From contig DUOX01000040.1 in the NCBI GenBank assembly GCA_012838665.1, positions 1 through 64,000 of the forward strand: a stretch of DNA of 64,000 nt. The letters are read 5' to 3'. A program made the position numbers and the translations under genes. The DNA is from Clostridiales bacterium. Lineage in GTDB: Bacteria; Bacillota; Clostridia; Oscillospirales; Oscillospiraceae. A model generated the notes under the pieces. It saw only the letters and a list, made by a program, of their open reading frames with translations. It did no database searches and was not told where the DNA came from. Positions 1 to 8,241 of this stretch are shown here, in pieces. Position 1 is the stretch's first letter. Every line of letters begins with the position of its first letter.

Positions 1-103
1 ACGCACTCAACGTGGTAGGAACAAGGGAACTGGTGGCTGCAATACAGGGGTAATCCGTCTCTGTATTTTTTGCTTTTCTGGCAGAAAAGGGTATAAAAAT
101 GCC

Positions 104-130
104 GAAAAGTCCGCGATTTGCGGACTTTTC
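104..130 (-). terminator. Rho-independent terminator of the tRNA-Ala gene
   Basis: An 11-bp perfect stem (GAAAAGTCCGC / GCGGACTTTTC) with a 5-nt loop lies just downstream of the minus-strand tRNA. Read on the minus strand it is followed by a short T-rich run. Confidence 0.75.
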
Positions 131-139
131 AGACAATTG

Positions 140-215
<76 letters not shown>

Positions 216-283
216 ATATATGAACTTTGAACATTATAGCATAATTTTTGCAGTTGTAAAGAGAAAAAATATTTTTGTGCTCC

Positions 284-312
284 TTGATAAACAGCCGGAA
301 ATGTAGTAAAAT
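284..312 (+). promoter_or_regulatory. Sigma-A promoter of the SRP RNA gene
   Basis: TTGATA (284-289), a 17-nt spacer and TAAAAT (307-312). The predicted transcription start, about 6-7 nt downstream, coincides with the first base of the SRP RNA terminal helix at 319. That makes it a convincing RNA-gene promoter. Confidence 0.75.
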
Positions 313-318
313 ACATAA

Positions 319-614
319 GCGGCTTATGGCAAGGCTGCACTAGTCGGGGAGCTAGCGGTGCCCTGTACCTGCAATCCGCTACAGCAGGGATGAACTCCCG
401 CCCCCGGAGGTACGATGTGCTGTCTGACCGTGGTAAGTGGCGATGACGTTCCGGTCTTGCGCAACAGCAGCCCGTGAACCATGTCAGGCGGGGAACCGAG
501 CAGCATTAAGCGGGTGTCGCTGTGTGCCGCGAGGGCGCCGGGACTGAGTTAACTGCCCCGGTAACGGGCATATCGTAGTTTCAAAGGCGGGTGTGCAGTC
601 TTGCCATGAGCCGC
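319..614 (+). ncRNA. ffs: Signal recognition particle RNA (large bacterial type, with Alu domain)
   Basis: The ends at about 319-339 and 594-614 form a long near-perfect terminal helix (GCGGCTTATGGCAAG pairing with CTTGCCATGAGCCGC). The middle has the helix-8 signature GTCAGG...GGAACCGAGCAGC (about 483-506) that binds Ffh. The 296-nt length and the extra 5'/3' sequence indicate the Bacillus/Clostridium type with an Alu domain, not the short 4.5S form. It lies directly upstream of dnaX, as scr/ffs does in Bacillus subtilis. The 175 nt up to dnaX show no clear terminator, so read-through into dnaX is likely. Exact ends are inferred from base pairing. Confidence 0.9.
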
Positions 615-789
615 TACGGCTATATACTGTCCGTGGGGCACCTTGCGGCTTCCGGAAAACCAAACGTCCCGCGATTTGTACCAGGCTGGTGCGGTGTGCG
701 GGGGCTTTTCGGCGCAATGTGTAACTCAGGGGCAAGTATATGCCGACCAATCGAAACTATTTGCTAAAAAAGAATGGGGGAGCGTTGTG

Positions 790-2490
790 ATGTATCAGGC
801 CTTATATAGAAAATGGCGACCCCGAACCTTCGACGAAGTGGCTGGCCAGCAGCATATAACCGAAACGCTGAAAAATCAGGTCAAAACCGGCAGGCTGAGC
901 CACGCTTATTTGTTTATCGGAACCAGAGGCACGGGAAAGACAAGCTGTGCCAAGATTTTGTCCAAAGCAGTTAACTGCGAGGACCCCGTGGATGGGAACC
1001 CCTGCAATAAATGCCGCCCCTGCCTTGGAATAGAAAGCGGCGCGATAATGGACGTGGTCGAGCTGGACGCCGCCTCGAACAACAGCGTGGACAATGTCCG
1101 TGCCCTGCGGGATGAGGCCGTGTTTACCCCCGCTTTGGCAAAAAAGCGCATCTACATTGTCGACGAGGTGCATATGCTATCCATGTCGGCTTTTAATGCC
1201 CTTCTAAAAATACTGGAGGAACCCCCTGAGCACCTCATGTTTATACTGGCTACTACCGAGCTTCACAAGGTGCCGGCCACAGTACTGTCCCGGTGCCAGA
1301 GGCACAGCTTTAAGCGCTTGGGTGCGGATATTATTGCAAAGCAGCTGATGTATGTGGCCGGACAAGAGAATATGGAACTTGAGGAAGACGCGGCTGAGCT
1401 TTTAGGCAGATTGGCCGAGGGCTCCATGCGTGACGGCCTGTCCCTTCTGGACCAGTGCGCCGGTGAAACCACTATTACCACGGATACTGTCCTCTCAGCC
1501 ATGGGACTGGCCGGCAATCATCGCATCATGCGCATGATGGAGCTTATAACGGAGAGGGATACGGCACAGGTCCTGACCATGTTTCAGGAAATGTGGAGGG
1601 ACGGCAAGGCCCCGGCGACTCTCCTGAATGAACTGGGTATCCTCCATAGGGACATAATTATGAACATAGTGGCGCCGAAAAGCGGCAGCAGGCTTCTCTC
1701 CGGAGGGTATGACCTTAAAACGCTGGAATCCTTTGCCGGGAAACTGGCTGCTGCTGAATACATGAGCAATCTTACGTCAATACAGGATTCCATAGGGCGT
1801 ATGCGCTATAGCCAAAGCCCCAAAACCATTGCCGAACTGTGTCTTATCGGGCTGTGCGAACCGGACCTGGGGGACAGCCTGCCCAACCTGCGGGACCGGG
1901 TGTCAAGGCTTGAAGCTTTGATTGGAGCCGGAGCCCCGGCGTCCGGGGCAGCCGGTCCGCCTTCCAATCCGGTAGCCGAGCCAGAAAACTCTCTGTCTCA
2001 GCCTGAGGCTGATGAGGAGCCTTACATGGCGGAGACGCCGGGTAAGGACGAAGGGCCTATGAGTGAAGTTTCTGAGGAGAAAACTTCGCCTCCCCAGAGG
2101 GAACTTTCTGAGACTGTAGGGGAAGAGCGCATTCACGCCCCGGAAAACCAAGACAGGGCGGAGGTTTCCGAAAATAATCGGGCAGAGCCTTGGAAGCGCA
2201 TACTGGAGCTTCTAAATAATAAAATCCCTATAGGCACCTACAACATTTTAAGTGATGAACTCCATGTCAATGCCGAGTTTTCCCATGGGGCTTTGACACT
2301 TAAAGTGAAAAACGGTTTTGCCATGGGATTGTTGAACAAGCCTGAAATTACCGACAGGATACAGGAAGCGGCGCGGGAAGTTTGCAAAACAGCAGTTCCT
2401 GTTACGCTGGAAGAGGAAGCATCCCAAAAGGGGATAAATATGGAAAAGATTGCCCAGTTAAAAAAATTTGGCAACGTTAAGTTTGAATAG
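790..2490 (+). CDS. dnaX: DNA polymerase III subunit gamma/tau
   Basis: This 566-aa AAA+ ATPase is the clamp-loader subunit that loads the beta clamp at the replication fork. Visible features are Walker A GTRGTGKT (residues 44-51), four zinc-binding cysteines (63, 72, 75, 78), Walker B with DEVH (125-128) and sensor SRC (167-169). A low-complexity acidic linker (about 380-465) leads into a tau-like C-terminal domain. The start is the ATG at 790 behind GGGGGAG (776-782), giving the conserved N-terminus MYQALYRKWRP; the same frame is open upstream to 643 but without family similarity. It sits between SRP RNA and ybaB, a classic Firmicutes order. No internal frameshift signal for a separate gamma form was evident. 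Confidence 0.96.
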   Translation: MYQALYRKWRPRTFDEVAGQQHITETLKNQVKTGRLSHAYLFIGTRGTGKTSCAKILSKAVNCEDPVDGNPCNKCRPCLGIESGAIMDVVELDAASNNSVDNVRALRDEAVFTPALAKKRIYIVDEVHMLSMSAFNALLKILEEPPEHLMFILATTELHKVPATVLSRCQRHSFKRLGADIIAKQLMYVAGQENMELEEDAAELLGRLAEGSMRDGLSLLDQCAGETTITTDTVLSAMGLAGNHRIMRMMELITERDTAQVLTMFQEMWRDGKAPATLLNELGILHRDIIMNIVAPKSGSRLLSGGYDLKTLESFAGKLAAAEYMSNLTSIQDSIGRMRYSQSPKTIAELCLIGLCEPDLGDSLPNLRDRVSRLEALIGAGAPASGAAGPPSNPVAEPENSLSQPEADEEPYMAETPGKDEGPMSEVSEEKTSPPQRELSETVGEERIHAPENQDRAEVSENNRAEPWKRILELLNNKIPIGTYNILSDELHVNAEFSHGALTLKVKNGFAMGLLNKPEITDRIQEAAREVCKTAVPVTLEEEASQKGINMEKIAQLKKFGNVKFE

Positions 2491-2501
2491 GAGGATTGAT
2501 T

Positions 2502-2843
2502 ATGGCCAAAGGCGGTTTTCGCGGCTCCATGCCCCGCGGTGGAATGAATATGAACATGTTGAAACAGGCCCAAAAAATGCAGCAGGATTTACTGAAAATC
2601 CAGGAAGAGCTGGAGAACAAGGAATATACCGCCTCCGCCGGAGGCGGCGTTGTCACCGCAACAGTCAGCGGCAAACGTGAATTGATGGCTTTTGAGATAG
2701 ATCCCGATGTTGTGGACCCCGAGGATGTTGAGATGCTGCAGGACATGGTAATCGCCGCCGTTAATGAGGCTCTGCGGAAGGCGGAGAGCGCCATGGCTGA
2801 GGGAATGTCTAAAATTACCGGAGGCATTAATTTAGGGTTTTGA
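2502..2843 (+). CDS. ybaB: YbaB/EbfC family nucleoid-associated protein
   Basis: A 113-aa DNA-binding protein of the YbaB/EbfC family, which forms tweezer-like dimers. The N-terminus is glycine- and methionine-rich. It is followed by a coiled helix (MLKQAQKMQQDLLKIQEEL) and the family core with LMAFEIDPDVVDPEDVEML and AVNEAL. The ATG at 2502 is 7 nt behind AGGAGG (2489-2494); a TTG at 2496 is too close to that site. It follows dnaX by 11 nt, as in most Firmicutes, where recR usually comes next. Here recR is absent and gpsA follows. Confidence 0.93.
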   Translation: MAKGGFRGSMPRGGMNMNMLKQAQKMQQDLLKIQEELENKEYTASAGGGVVTATVSGKRELMAFEIDPDVVDPEDVEMLQDMVIAAVNEALRKAESAMAEGMSKITGGINLGF

Positions 2844-2891
2844 TGCCTGTAGGAAACAATAAGAAATTCCTGACTATTAATGGAGACTGAT

Positions 2892-3848
2892 ATGCAAGTT
2901 ACTGTTATCGGATGTGGCCGCTGGGGTTCTTTTGTCGCCTGGTATCTGGACAGGGTAGGGCATACGGTTGCACTGTACGGGCGGAAGGGTTCCCGGAACA
3001 TGAGCCGCTTTATGGCTACCAGACAGAACGAGTATCTGACCTTGCCGGAGTCTGTTTCCCTGACCTGTGATTTGACGGAAGCCAAGGCGTCAGACATTAT
3101 TGTTATTTCCATAAACTCTCAGGGCCTGTCTGCCCTTATGGAAGAATTGAAGGCCATCGGACTCCGGGATAAGATTGTTGTCCTGTGCATGAAGGGCATT
3201 GAAATCGAAACCGGGCGCCGCCTGTCACAGATTGCCGGGGATGCTCTGGACGACTCCAATAAGATAGCTGTCTGGCTGGGGCCGGGGCATGTGCAGGAAT
3301 TTGTCCGGGGAGTGCCCAACTGCATGGTAATTGACAGCGAGAGTGAGGAAGTAAAACGAACTTTGGCGGAGGCCTTTTCCAGCGAGCTGATACGCTTTTA
3401 CTATGGCAATGACCTGATTGGAAACGAGATAGGAGCGGCGGCAAAGAATGTCATTGGCATAGCCGCCGGCCTGCTGGACGGCCTTGGGCTCTCAACCCTT
3501 AAGGGGGCTCTGATGTCCAGGGGGGCCAGGGAGGTTGCACGGCTTATATCCGCCATGGGAGGCAACGAGCTGACAGCCTACGGCCTGTGCCATCTTGGCG
3601 ACTACGAGGCCACCATCTTTTCCGAGCACAGCCATAACCGGAACTTCGGAGAGCTGTTTGCCAAGGGGCAAAAATTCAATAAAATGGCCGAGGGCTACTA
3701 TACTGCCCGCGCAATAGTAAAATTGGCCAGGGAGTACCAGGTGGAACTGCCCATATGTAGCTCGGTGTACGCAATATTGTACGAAAGCGCCGACCCCAGG
3801 GAAGTATTGGAGTCGCTGTTTACCCGGAGCATAAAAAAGGAGTTTTAA
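2892..3848 (+). CDS. gpsA: NAD(P)-dependent glycerol-3-phosphate dehydrogenase
   Basis: A 318-aa cytosolic enzyme that reduces dihydroxyacetone phosphate to sn-glycerol 3-phosphate for phospholipid synthesis. It opens with a Rossmann motif VIGCGRWGS (about residues 4-12). The catalytic-lysine segment NEIGAAAKNVIGIAAG lies near 180-195. The C-terminal helical domain carries GLCHLGDYEAT in place of the usual GLAGLGDL-type loop, so it is a divergent member. I chose the ATG at 2892, which has GGAG 6 nt upstream; the ATG at 2880 overlaps that site. It probably ends the dnaX-ybaB-gpsA transcript at the terminator at 3941. Confidence 0.88.
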   Translation: MQVTVIGCGRWGSFVAWYLDRVGHTVALYGRKGSRNMSRFMATRQNEYLTLPESVSLTCDLTEAKASDIIVISINSQGLSALMEELKAIGLRDKIVVLCMKGIEIETGRRLSQIAGDALDDSNKIAVWLGPGHVQEFVRGVPNCMVIDSESEEVKRTLAEAFSSELIRFYYGNDLIGNEIGAAAKNVIGIAAGLLDGLGLSTLKGALMSRGAREVARLISAMGGNELTAYGLCHLGDYEATIFSEHSHNRNFGELFAKGQKFNKMAEGYYTARAIVKLAREYQVELPICSSVYAILYESADPREVLESLFTRSIKKEF

Positions 3849-3940
3849 GAGCCTCTATGTGATGGAAACAGAGTTCAATCATTGATAAATGAGAAACTAC
3901 AATAAATGAAAATCTACGCCGACGATTATATGTTAAAGCG

Positions 3941-3973
3941 AAAAAGCGAAAGAGCCGGGCTCTTTCGCTTTTT
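3941..3973. terminator. Bidirectional terminator between gpsA and the repressor gene
   Basis: A stem of about 15 bp (AAAAAGCGAAAGAGC / GCTCTTTCGCTTTTT) with a 3-nt loop and A/T tracts on both sides. It can serve gpsA from the left and the convergent repressor gene from the right. Confidence 0.85.
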
Positions 3974-3978
3974 TTATT

Positions 3979-4692
3979 TCATTGCGATTTGCCCACAACC
4001 TTGCCCAGAACTCTAAGCTCCATGGGGTCTGTAACCACAATGTCAGGGTAGTTGGGGTTTAATGACTGAAGCCTGACTCCGCTTACCCGGGCCCGGAGGC
4101 GCTTGAGGTAGGCGTTTCCGTCGTAGAGAAAGACGCCAATCTCTCCATGGTTAAGCGTATTTTGCTGGTGCACCCAGGCTATCTGCCCGTCTTTGAATTC
4201 CGGCTCCATACTGTCCCCGGACACCTGGACGCCGTAATTTGCGCTAAGGGGCACATCGTCTCCCACGGCAACCAGTTCATAGTCGCTGCTGTCCAGAAAC
4301 TGGCCGGTGCCGGCGGATACGGCCATGCTGTACAGGGGCAGGCTCCTGATGTCGGTAAGGTGCACCGGCACGTCTTCACCGGAATAGAGCCCGCTGGCAC
4401 GAAGCAGGTCGGCGTATTCGTATACTTTCTTCCGCCCCTTGTTGTTGAGGCCCGCCAAAAAGCCCGTATCAGTTTTGCCCATAAATACCCCGGGAATATC
4501 CACCACGTCCAGCAGGTCGCAAAGGACCAAAAACTGCCTGGCGTTGGGCAGGGAAGAACCGCTCTCCCACTTGGAGATTGCCTGATTCGTGACTGCAATC
4601 CCCTTTTTGGCCAGCATATCGGCCAGTTCTTTTTGTGAAAGTTTTTTCTTTTTTCTCAGCGCGGCTAACGTTTCACCCAAGGTATTGTTCAC
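3979..4692 (-). CDS. XRE-family repressor with S24 (LexA/CI-like) autopeptidase domain
   Basis: A 237-aa protein with an N-terminal helix-turn-helix (TLGETLAALRKKKKLSQKEL ... NQAISKWESGSSLPNA, about residues 4-45). A linker and a C-terminal S24 peptidase domain follow. The domain shows a likely self-cleavage site in AVSAGTG, nucleophile serine in GDSMEPEFKDG and the partner lysine in AYLKRL. This is the layout of LexA and phage CI repressors, which cut themselves when RecA is activated. I start it at the GTG at 4692 behind GAGGTGAT; the longer in-frame extension is hydrophobic and lies in promoter DNA. It is divergent from a Y-family polymerase, implying damage-inducible control. It is probably not the housekeeping LexA, whose N-terminus is a different winged helix. 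Confidence 0.88.
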   Translation of the reverse strand: MNNTLGETLAALRKKKKLSQKELADMLAKKGIAVTNQAISKWESGSSLPNARQFLVLCDLLDVVDIPGVFMGKTDTGFLAGLNNKGRKKVYEYADLLRASGLYSGEDVPVHLTDIRSLPLYSMAVSAGTGQFLDSSDYELVAVGDDVPLSANYGVQVSGDSMEPEFKDGQIAWVHQQNTLNHGEIGVFLYDGNAYLKRLRARVSGVRLQSLNPNYPDIVVTDPMELRVLGKVVGKSQ

Positions 4693-4711
4693 AGCTATCA
4701 CCTCAAACCAC

Positions 4712-4740
4712 AGTATATAGTACGCGGCACGAAAAAGCAA
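4712..4740 (-). promoter_or_regulatory. Sigma-A promoter of the S24 repressor gene
   Basis: On the minus strand, TTGCTT (complement of 4735-4740), a 17-nt spacer and TATACT (complement of 4712-4717) lie just ahead of the GTG start at 4692. Confidence 0.6.
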
Positions 4741-4783
4741 GAAAAATATTACATATATTATCCAAACAAGATAACAATCATGC

Positions 4784-4812
4784 TTTACATATCTTAAAAG
4801 CAGATATATAAT
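4784..4812 (+). promoter_or_regulatory. Sigma-A promoter of the Y-family polymerase gene
   Basis: TTTACA (4784-4789), a 17-nt spacer and a consensus TATAAT (4807-4812), about 29 nt before the ATG at 4841. Two similar AT-rich blocks, ACATATATTATC at 4751 and ACATATTATC at 4815, flank it and could be operator half-sites for the divergent repressor. No classical Gram-positive LexA box (CGAAC-N4-GTTCG) is visible. Confidence 0.7.
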
Positions 4813-4840
4813 ATACATATTATCTCATTAGGAGAATAAT

Positions 4841-6061
4841 ATGGACAGAGTTATCCTGCATTCAGATATAAACTCATGTTATGCCAGTATAGAGCTGCTG
4901 TATCATCCGCATCTGCGGGGCCGCCCCCTGGCGGTGGGGGGCAGCCAGGAGGACAGGCACGGCATTATTTTGGCCAAGGAAGAACTGGCTAAAAGATGCG
5001 GTGTAAGGACCGGCATGACCATATGGCAGGCCAAAAGGCTCTGTCCGGAACTGGTAGTCCTGCCGCCCAGGATGGATTTGTATATAAAATTTTCTCAAGA
5101 TGTACAGAAGATTTACGCCGAGTACACCGATTTAAAGGAGCCCTTTGGAATAGACGAGTGCTGGCTGGACCTGACGGGCTGCGTGGCCCCGGAGAAGGGG
5201 GAGGCGGTAGCAATAGAAATCGGCAATCGGGTAAAAAAAGATATGGGGGTTACCGTCAGCATCGGCGTCAGTTGGAACAAAGTGTTTGCAAAGCTTGGCT
5301 CCGACTACAAAAAGCCTGATGCCGTTACGGTGATAGACAGAGCCGGATATAAAAATATTGTCTGGCCTCTGCCCGTGAAGGAGCTGCTTTATGTAGGGCC
5401 CAGTACCTCAAAGAAGTTGCGGGCCATGGGAATAGACACCATTGGCCGCCTGGCGGCGGCGGACCCGGAAGCCCTCCGGCTGCGGTTGGGCAAAATGGGC
5501 CTGGTTATCCACTCCTTTGCCAACGGCCTGGACGATTCTCCGGTACTTCGGGAGGACCTGGTGCCACCCATTAAGTCCATAGGAAACAGCACCACCACGC
5601 CCCGGGACCTTGTAAACGACAGGGAGGTACAGGTGACCCTGACCGCCCTTGCCGAAAGCGTGGGCATGCGCCTTCGTGAAAACGGTTTTATGGGCCGGAC
5701 GGTGGAGATATCCGTAAGGGACAGCAGCCTGCACTGGCGCAGCCGTCAGTCAAAGCTGCCTTATGCCACTGACATAACCAGGGAGATAGCCGATATAAGC
5801 TTTGGGCTGTTTAAAAGCCTCCATGTGTGGCCCACCCCCGTCCGAAGCCTTGGAATCAGGTGCACCGAGCTGGTGTCGGCAAATTTCCCCGAGCAGCTGA
5901 GCCTTTTTTCCGACCATGGAAAGCGCGACAGGCAGCGCCAGCTGGACAGGGTTATGGACGATATACGGCGCAGGCACGGTTTTGAGGTAATACAGCGCGC
6001 CGCCGTTTTCCAGAACGGCGGCGCATATAAGGGGGCTTGCAGTCTTCCGGGAGCACTGTGA
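4841..6061 (+). CDS. Y-family DNA polymerase (DinB/UmuC type)
   Basis: A 406-aa translesion polymerase. The N-terminal catalytic palm has ILHSDINSCYASIE with the first metal-binding aspartate, and FGIDECWLDLT with the DE pair of motif III. VSIGVSWNKVFAKLGSDYKKPDA is the typical fingers/palm segment. A helix-hairpin-helix thumb (VGPSTSKKLRAMGIDTIGRLA) and a C-terminal little-finger domain follow. It resembles the subfamily of Clostridia and mobile elements that cannot be called PolIV or UmuC with certainty. AGGAG precedes the ATG. Its divergent neighbour is a self-cleaving repressor, so SOS-type induction is likely. Its stop directly abuts the convergent proA stop. Confidence 0.9.
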   Translation: MDRVILHSDINSCYASIELLYHPHLRGRPLAVGGSQEDRHGIILAKEELAKRCGVRTGMTIWQAKRLCPELVVLPPRMDLYIKFSQDVQKIYAEYTDLKEPFGIDECWLDLTGCVAPEKGEAVAIEIGNRVKKDMGVTVSIGVSWNKVFAKLGSDYKKPDAVTVIDRAGYKNIVWPLPVKELLYVGPSTSKKLRAMGIDTIGRLAAADPEALRLRLGKMGLVIHSFANGLDDSPVLREDLVPPIKSIGNSTTTPRDLVNDREVQVTLTALAESVGMRLRENGFMGRTVEISVRDSSLHWRSRQSKLPYATDITREIADISFGLFKSLHVWPTPVRSLGIRCTELVSANFPEQLSLFSDHGKRDRQRQLDRVMDDIRRRHGFEVIQRAAVFQNGGAYKGACSLPGAL

Positions 6062-7309
6062 CTACCGGATTTGACCGCTGCCGTATATGATGTATTTGCT
6101 GCTGGTCAGCTCCCTAAGGCCCATGGGACCCCGGGCGTGCATTTTTTGGGTGGATATGCCTATTTCCGCCCCAAGGCCGAATTCCCCGCCATCGGTAAAG
6201 CGGGTGGAGGCGTTGACGTACACCGCCGCCGCGGCCACCTCCTGCAGGAACCGCTGGGAGTTGGCGTAATCGGATGTGATTATGGCCTCGGAATGGCCTG
6301 TGCCGTATTTGGCAATATGCTCCATGGCCTCGTCTATTCCCGAGACAATCTTGATGGCCAGAATATAATCGCCATATTCAGTATCCCAGTCCTCCTCCGA
6401 GGCGGGTACTACAACGGAACCCAGTATGGCCGCCGTCTCGTCATCTCCCCGCAGCTCCACGTTGTATTCGTCAAGGCGGGGCTTTAACATGGGCAGGAAG
6501 CTACCCGCAACGGAGCGGGATACCAGCAGGGTCTCCACCGCGTTACAAACCGAAGGCCGGCTGCATTTGGCGTTGCGAACTATATTGACGGCCATATCCA
6601 GGTCGGCGCTGTCGTCCACGTAGATATGGCAGTTGCCCACGCCCGTTTCAATTACCGGAACGGTGGCGTTTTCCACAACGGAGCGTATCAGCCCGGCTCC
6701 GCCCCGGGGAATGAGCAGGTCCACATACTGGTGCAGCCTCATGAGCTCGGTGGCGCTTTCGCGGCTGGTGTCCTGCACAAGGGAAATGCAGTCTGCGGGC
6801 AGGCCGGATTCCGCTATGGCTTCCCGCATTATGTCAACCAACACTTTATTGGATTCAAAGGCCTCCTTGCCGCCCCGGAGTATGACCGCGTTGCCGGATT
6901 TAAGGCAGAGTACGGCGGAATCCACGGTTACGTTGGGCCTGGATTCATAAATCATGGCGATGACACCCAGGGGCACCCGTACCTGTGCAATGGTGAGCCC
7001 GTTGGGGCGCTTTAACATGGAAACGGCCTCGCCTATGGGGTCGGGGAGGGCGACCACCTGCCTTACTCCCTCCACAATTCCGTCAATGCGCTCAGGCGTC
7101 AGGGCAAGGCGGTCCTGCATGGCGCGGCTCATGCCGCTGTCTACGGCGTTTTTCATATCCCGGTCATTTGCGGCCAGGATTCTGTCTTTTTGGGAATTAA
7201 GAGCCCGGGCAATTGCTAAAAGGGCGGCGTTTTTTTCCTGGGTACTGCAGACGGCAAGGCGCCGGGATGCGGCCCTGGCGGCTTTGCCCTGAATTTCTAA
7301 AGCAGTCAT
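6062..7309 (-). CDS. proA: Glutamate-5-semialdehyde dehydrogenase (gamma-glutamyl phosphate reductase)
   Basis: A 415-aa NADPH-dependent enzyme for the second step of proline synthesis, reducing gamma-glutamyl phosphate to glutamate semialdehyde. Family signatures include VPLGVIAMIYESRPNVTVD, ALCLKSGNAVILRGGKEA and the catalytic-cysteine segment NAKCSRPSVCNAVETLL. Near the end is TRFTDGGEFGLGAEIGIST. Length is normal. It starts behind AAAGGAGGT, 45 nt after proB, and the two clearly form an operon. It overlaps nothing, ending one base after the convergent polymerase gene. Confidence 0.97.
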   Translation of the reverse strand: MTALEIQGKAARAASRRLAVCSTQEKNAALLAIARALNSQKDRILAANDRDMKNAVDSGMSRAMQDRLALTPERIDGIVEGVRQVVALPDPIGEAVSMLKRPNGLTIAQVRVPLGVIAMIYESRPNVTVDSAVLCLKSGNAVILRGGKEAFESNKVLVDIMREAIAESGLPADCISLVQDTSRESATELMRLHQYVDLLIPRGGAGLIRSVVENATVPVIETGVGNCHIYVDDSADLDMAVNIVRNAKCSRPSVCNAVETLLVSRSVAGSFLPMLKPRLDEYNVELRGDDETAAILGSVVVPASEEDWDTEYGDYILAIKIVSGIDEAMEHIAKYGTGHSEAIITSDYANSQRFLQEVAAAAVYVNASTRFTDGGEFGLGAEIGISTQKMHARGPMGLRELTSSKYIIYGSGQIR

Positions 7310-7354
7310 GGATTTTACCTCCTTTGAGGCGGGAGGTCCCCCGCCGTACTTTGC

Positions 7355-8155
7355 TTACTTTCTTCCAACGAACAGCGTGCCTACGGGTTTTCCTTCTATT
7401 ATATCCGCAAGCCGCTCCGGGTATTGGCCGTTGGTTATTACCATGTCAATTCCCCGAACCATGGCTATCTCCGCGGCCTGCAGCTTTGTAATCATGCCGC
7501 CGGTACCCCTGGTTGAGCCTGAGCCCCCCGCCAGGGAGCGGATTTCATCGTCAATCTTCCTGATTTCCCGGATAAGCCGGGCATCGGGGTTTTCCCGGGG
7601 GTCGCTTTCATAAAGGCCTTCAATATCCGAGAGCAGAACCAGAGTTTTTGCCCTGCACAGGACTGCAACAATGGCGGAAAGGGTGTCGTTGTCGCCGAAC
7701 ACCTTGTGCTCGGATTCAATTTCCACATAGCTTACGGAGTCGTTTTCGTTAACGATGGGGATAATGCCCATTTCCAGAAGGGAATCAAAGGTGTTGATAA
7801 GGTTTTGTTTTCTTTCCTCATGCTCGATATCTTCCGCAGTGAGGAGAATCTGTCCCACCGTCTTTCCGTATTCGCTGAAGAATTTGTCGTAAAGGTGCAT
7901 AAGCTCGCACTGGCCTACGGCAGCGGCGGCCTGTTTGTAGCGCAGCTCCTTGGGACGCTCGGGCATGCGCATTTTATGAGCGCCCACGGCAATGGCTCCG
8001 GAAGAAACCAGTATAACTTCCCAGCCCCGGTTTTGAATATCGGACAGAGCTACTGCCAGCTTGTCAAAGCTGCGGAAATTAAGTTCTCCGCCCGAATGGG
8101 TGAGAGTGGAGGTGCCTACCTTAACAACTATACGGTTTTCAATAAGCTCGTTCAT
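7355..8155 (-). CDS. proB: Glutamate 5-kinase (without PUA domain)
   Basis: A 266-aa amino-acid kinase that phosphorylates glutamate to start proline synthesis. It shows RIVVKVGTSTLT at the N-terminus, VILVSSGAIAVGAHKM, IPIVNENDSVSY, FGDNDTLSAIVA and the GTGGMITKLQAAEIA loop near the end. At about 266 aa it lacks the C-terminal PUA domain of the E. coli enzyme, which is common in Clostridia. The ATG follows AGAGGT. The product feeds ProA encoded 45 nt downstream. Confidence 0.96.
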   Translation of the reverse strand: MNELIENRIVVKVGTSTLTHSGGELNFRSFDKLAVALSDIQNRGWEVILVSSGAIAVGAHKMRMPERPKELRYKQAAAAVGQCELMHLYDKFFSEYGKTVGQILLTAEDIEHEERKQNLINTFDSLLEMGIIPIVNENDSVSYVEIESEHKVFGDNDTLSAIVAVLCRAKTLVLLSDIEGLYESDPRENPDARLIREIRKIDDEIRSLAGGSGSTRGTGGMITKLQAAEIAMVRGIDMVITNGQYPERLADIIEGKPVGTLFVGRK

Positions 8156-8212
8156 GATTTTACCTCTGCATTATTATTCTAACGTAATAAAATGTGTATA
8201 AGTAATTAAAAA

Positions 8213-8241
8213 ATTATAGCACAATATTCCATTTATTGAAA
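8213..8241 (-). promoter_or_regulatory. Possible proBA promoter (extended -10)
   Basis: On the minus strand TGCTATAAT (TATAAT complementary to 8213-8218) is an extended -10 motif. A weak -35, TTTCAA (complement of 8236-8241), lies at 17-nt spacing and overlaps the end of the upstream gene. Confidence 0.45.

Noticed and set aside
643..789. Longer N-terminus for DnaX starting at 643
   Set aside because: The extra 49 codons lack family similarity. The ATG at 790 has a good ribosome-binding site and gives the conserved start.
4693..4840. Classical Gram-positive LexA box in the divergent promoter
   Set aside because: No CGAAC-N4-GTTCG-type sequence is present; only AT-rich similar blocks are seen.
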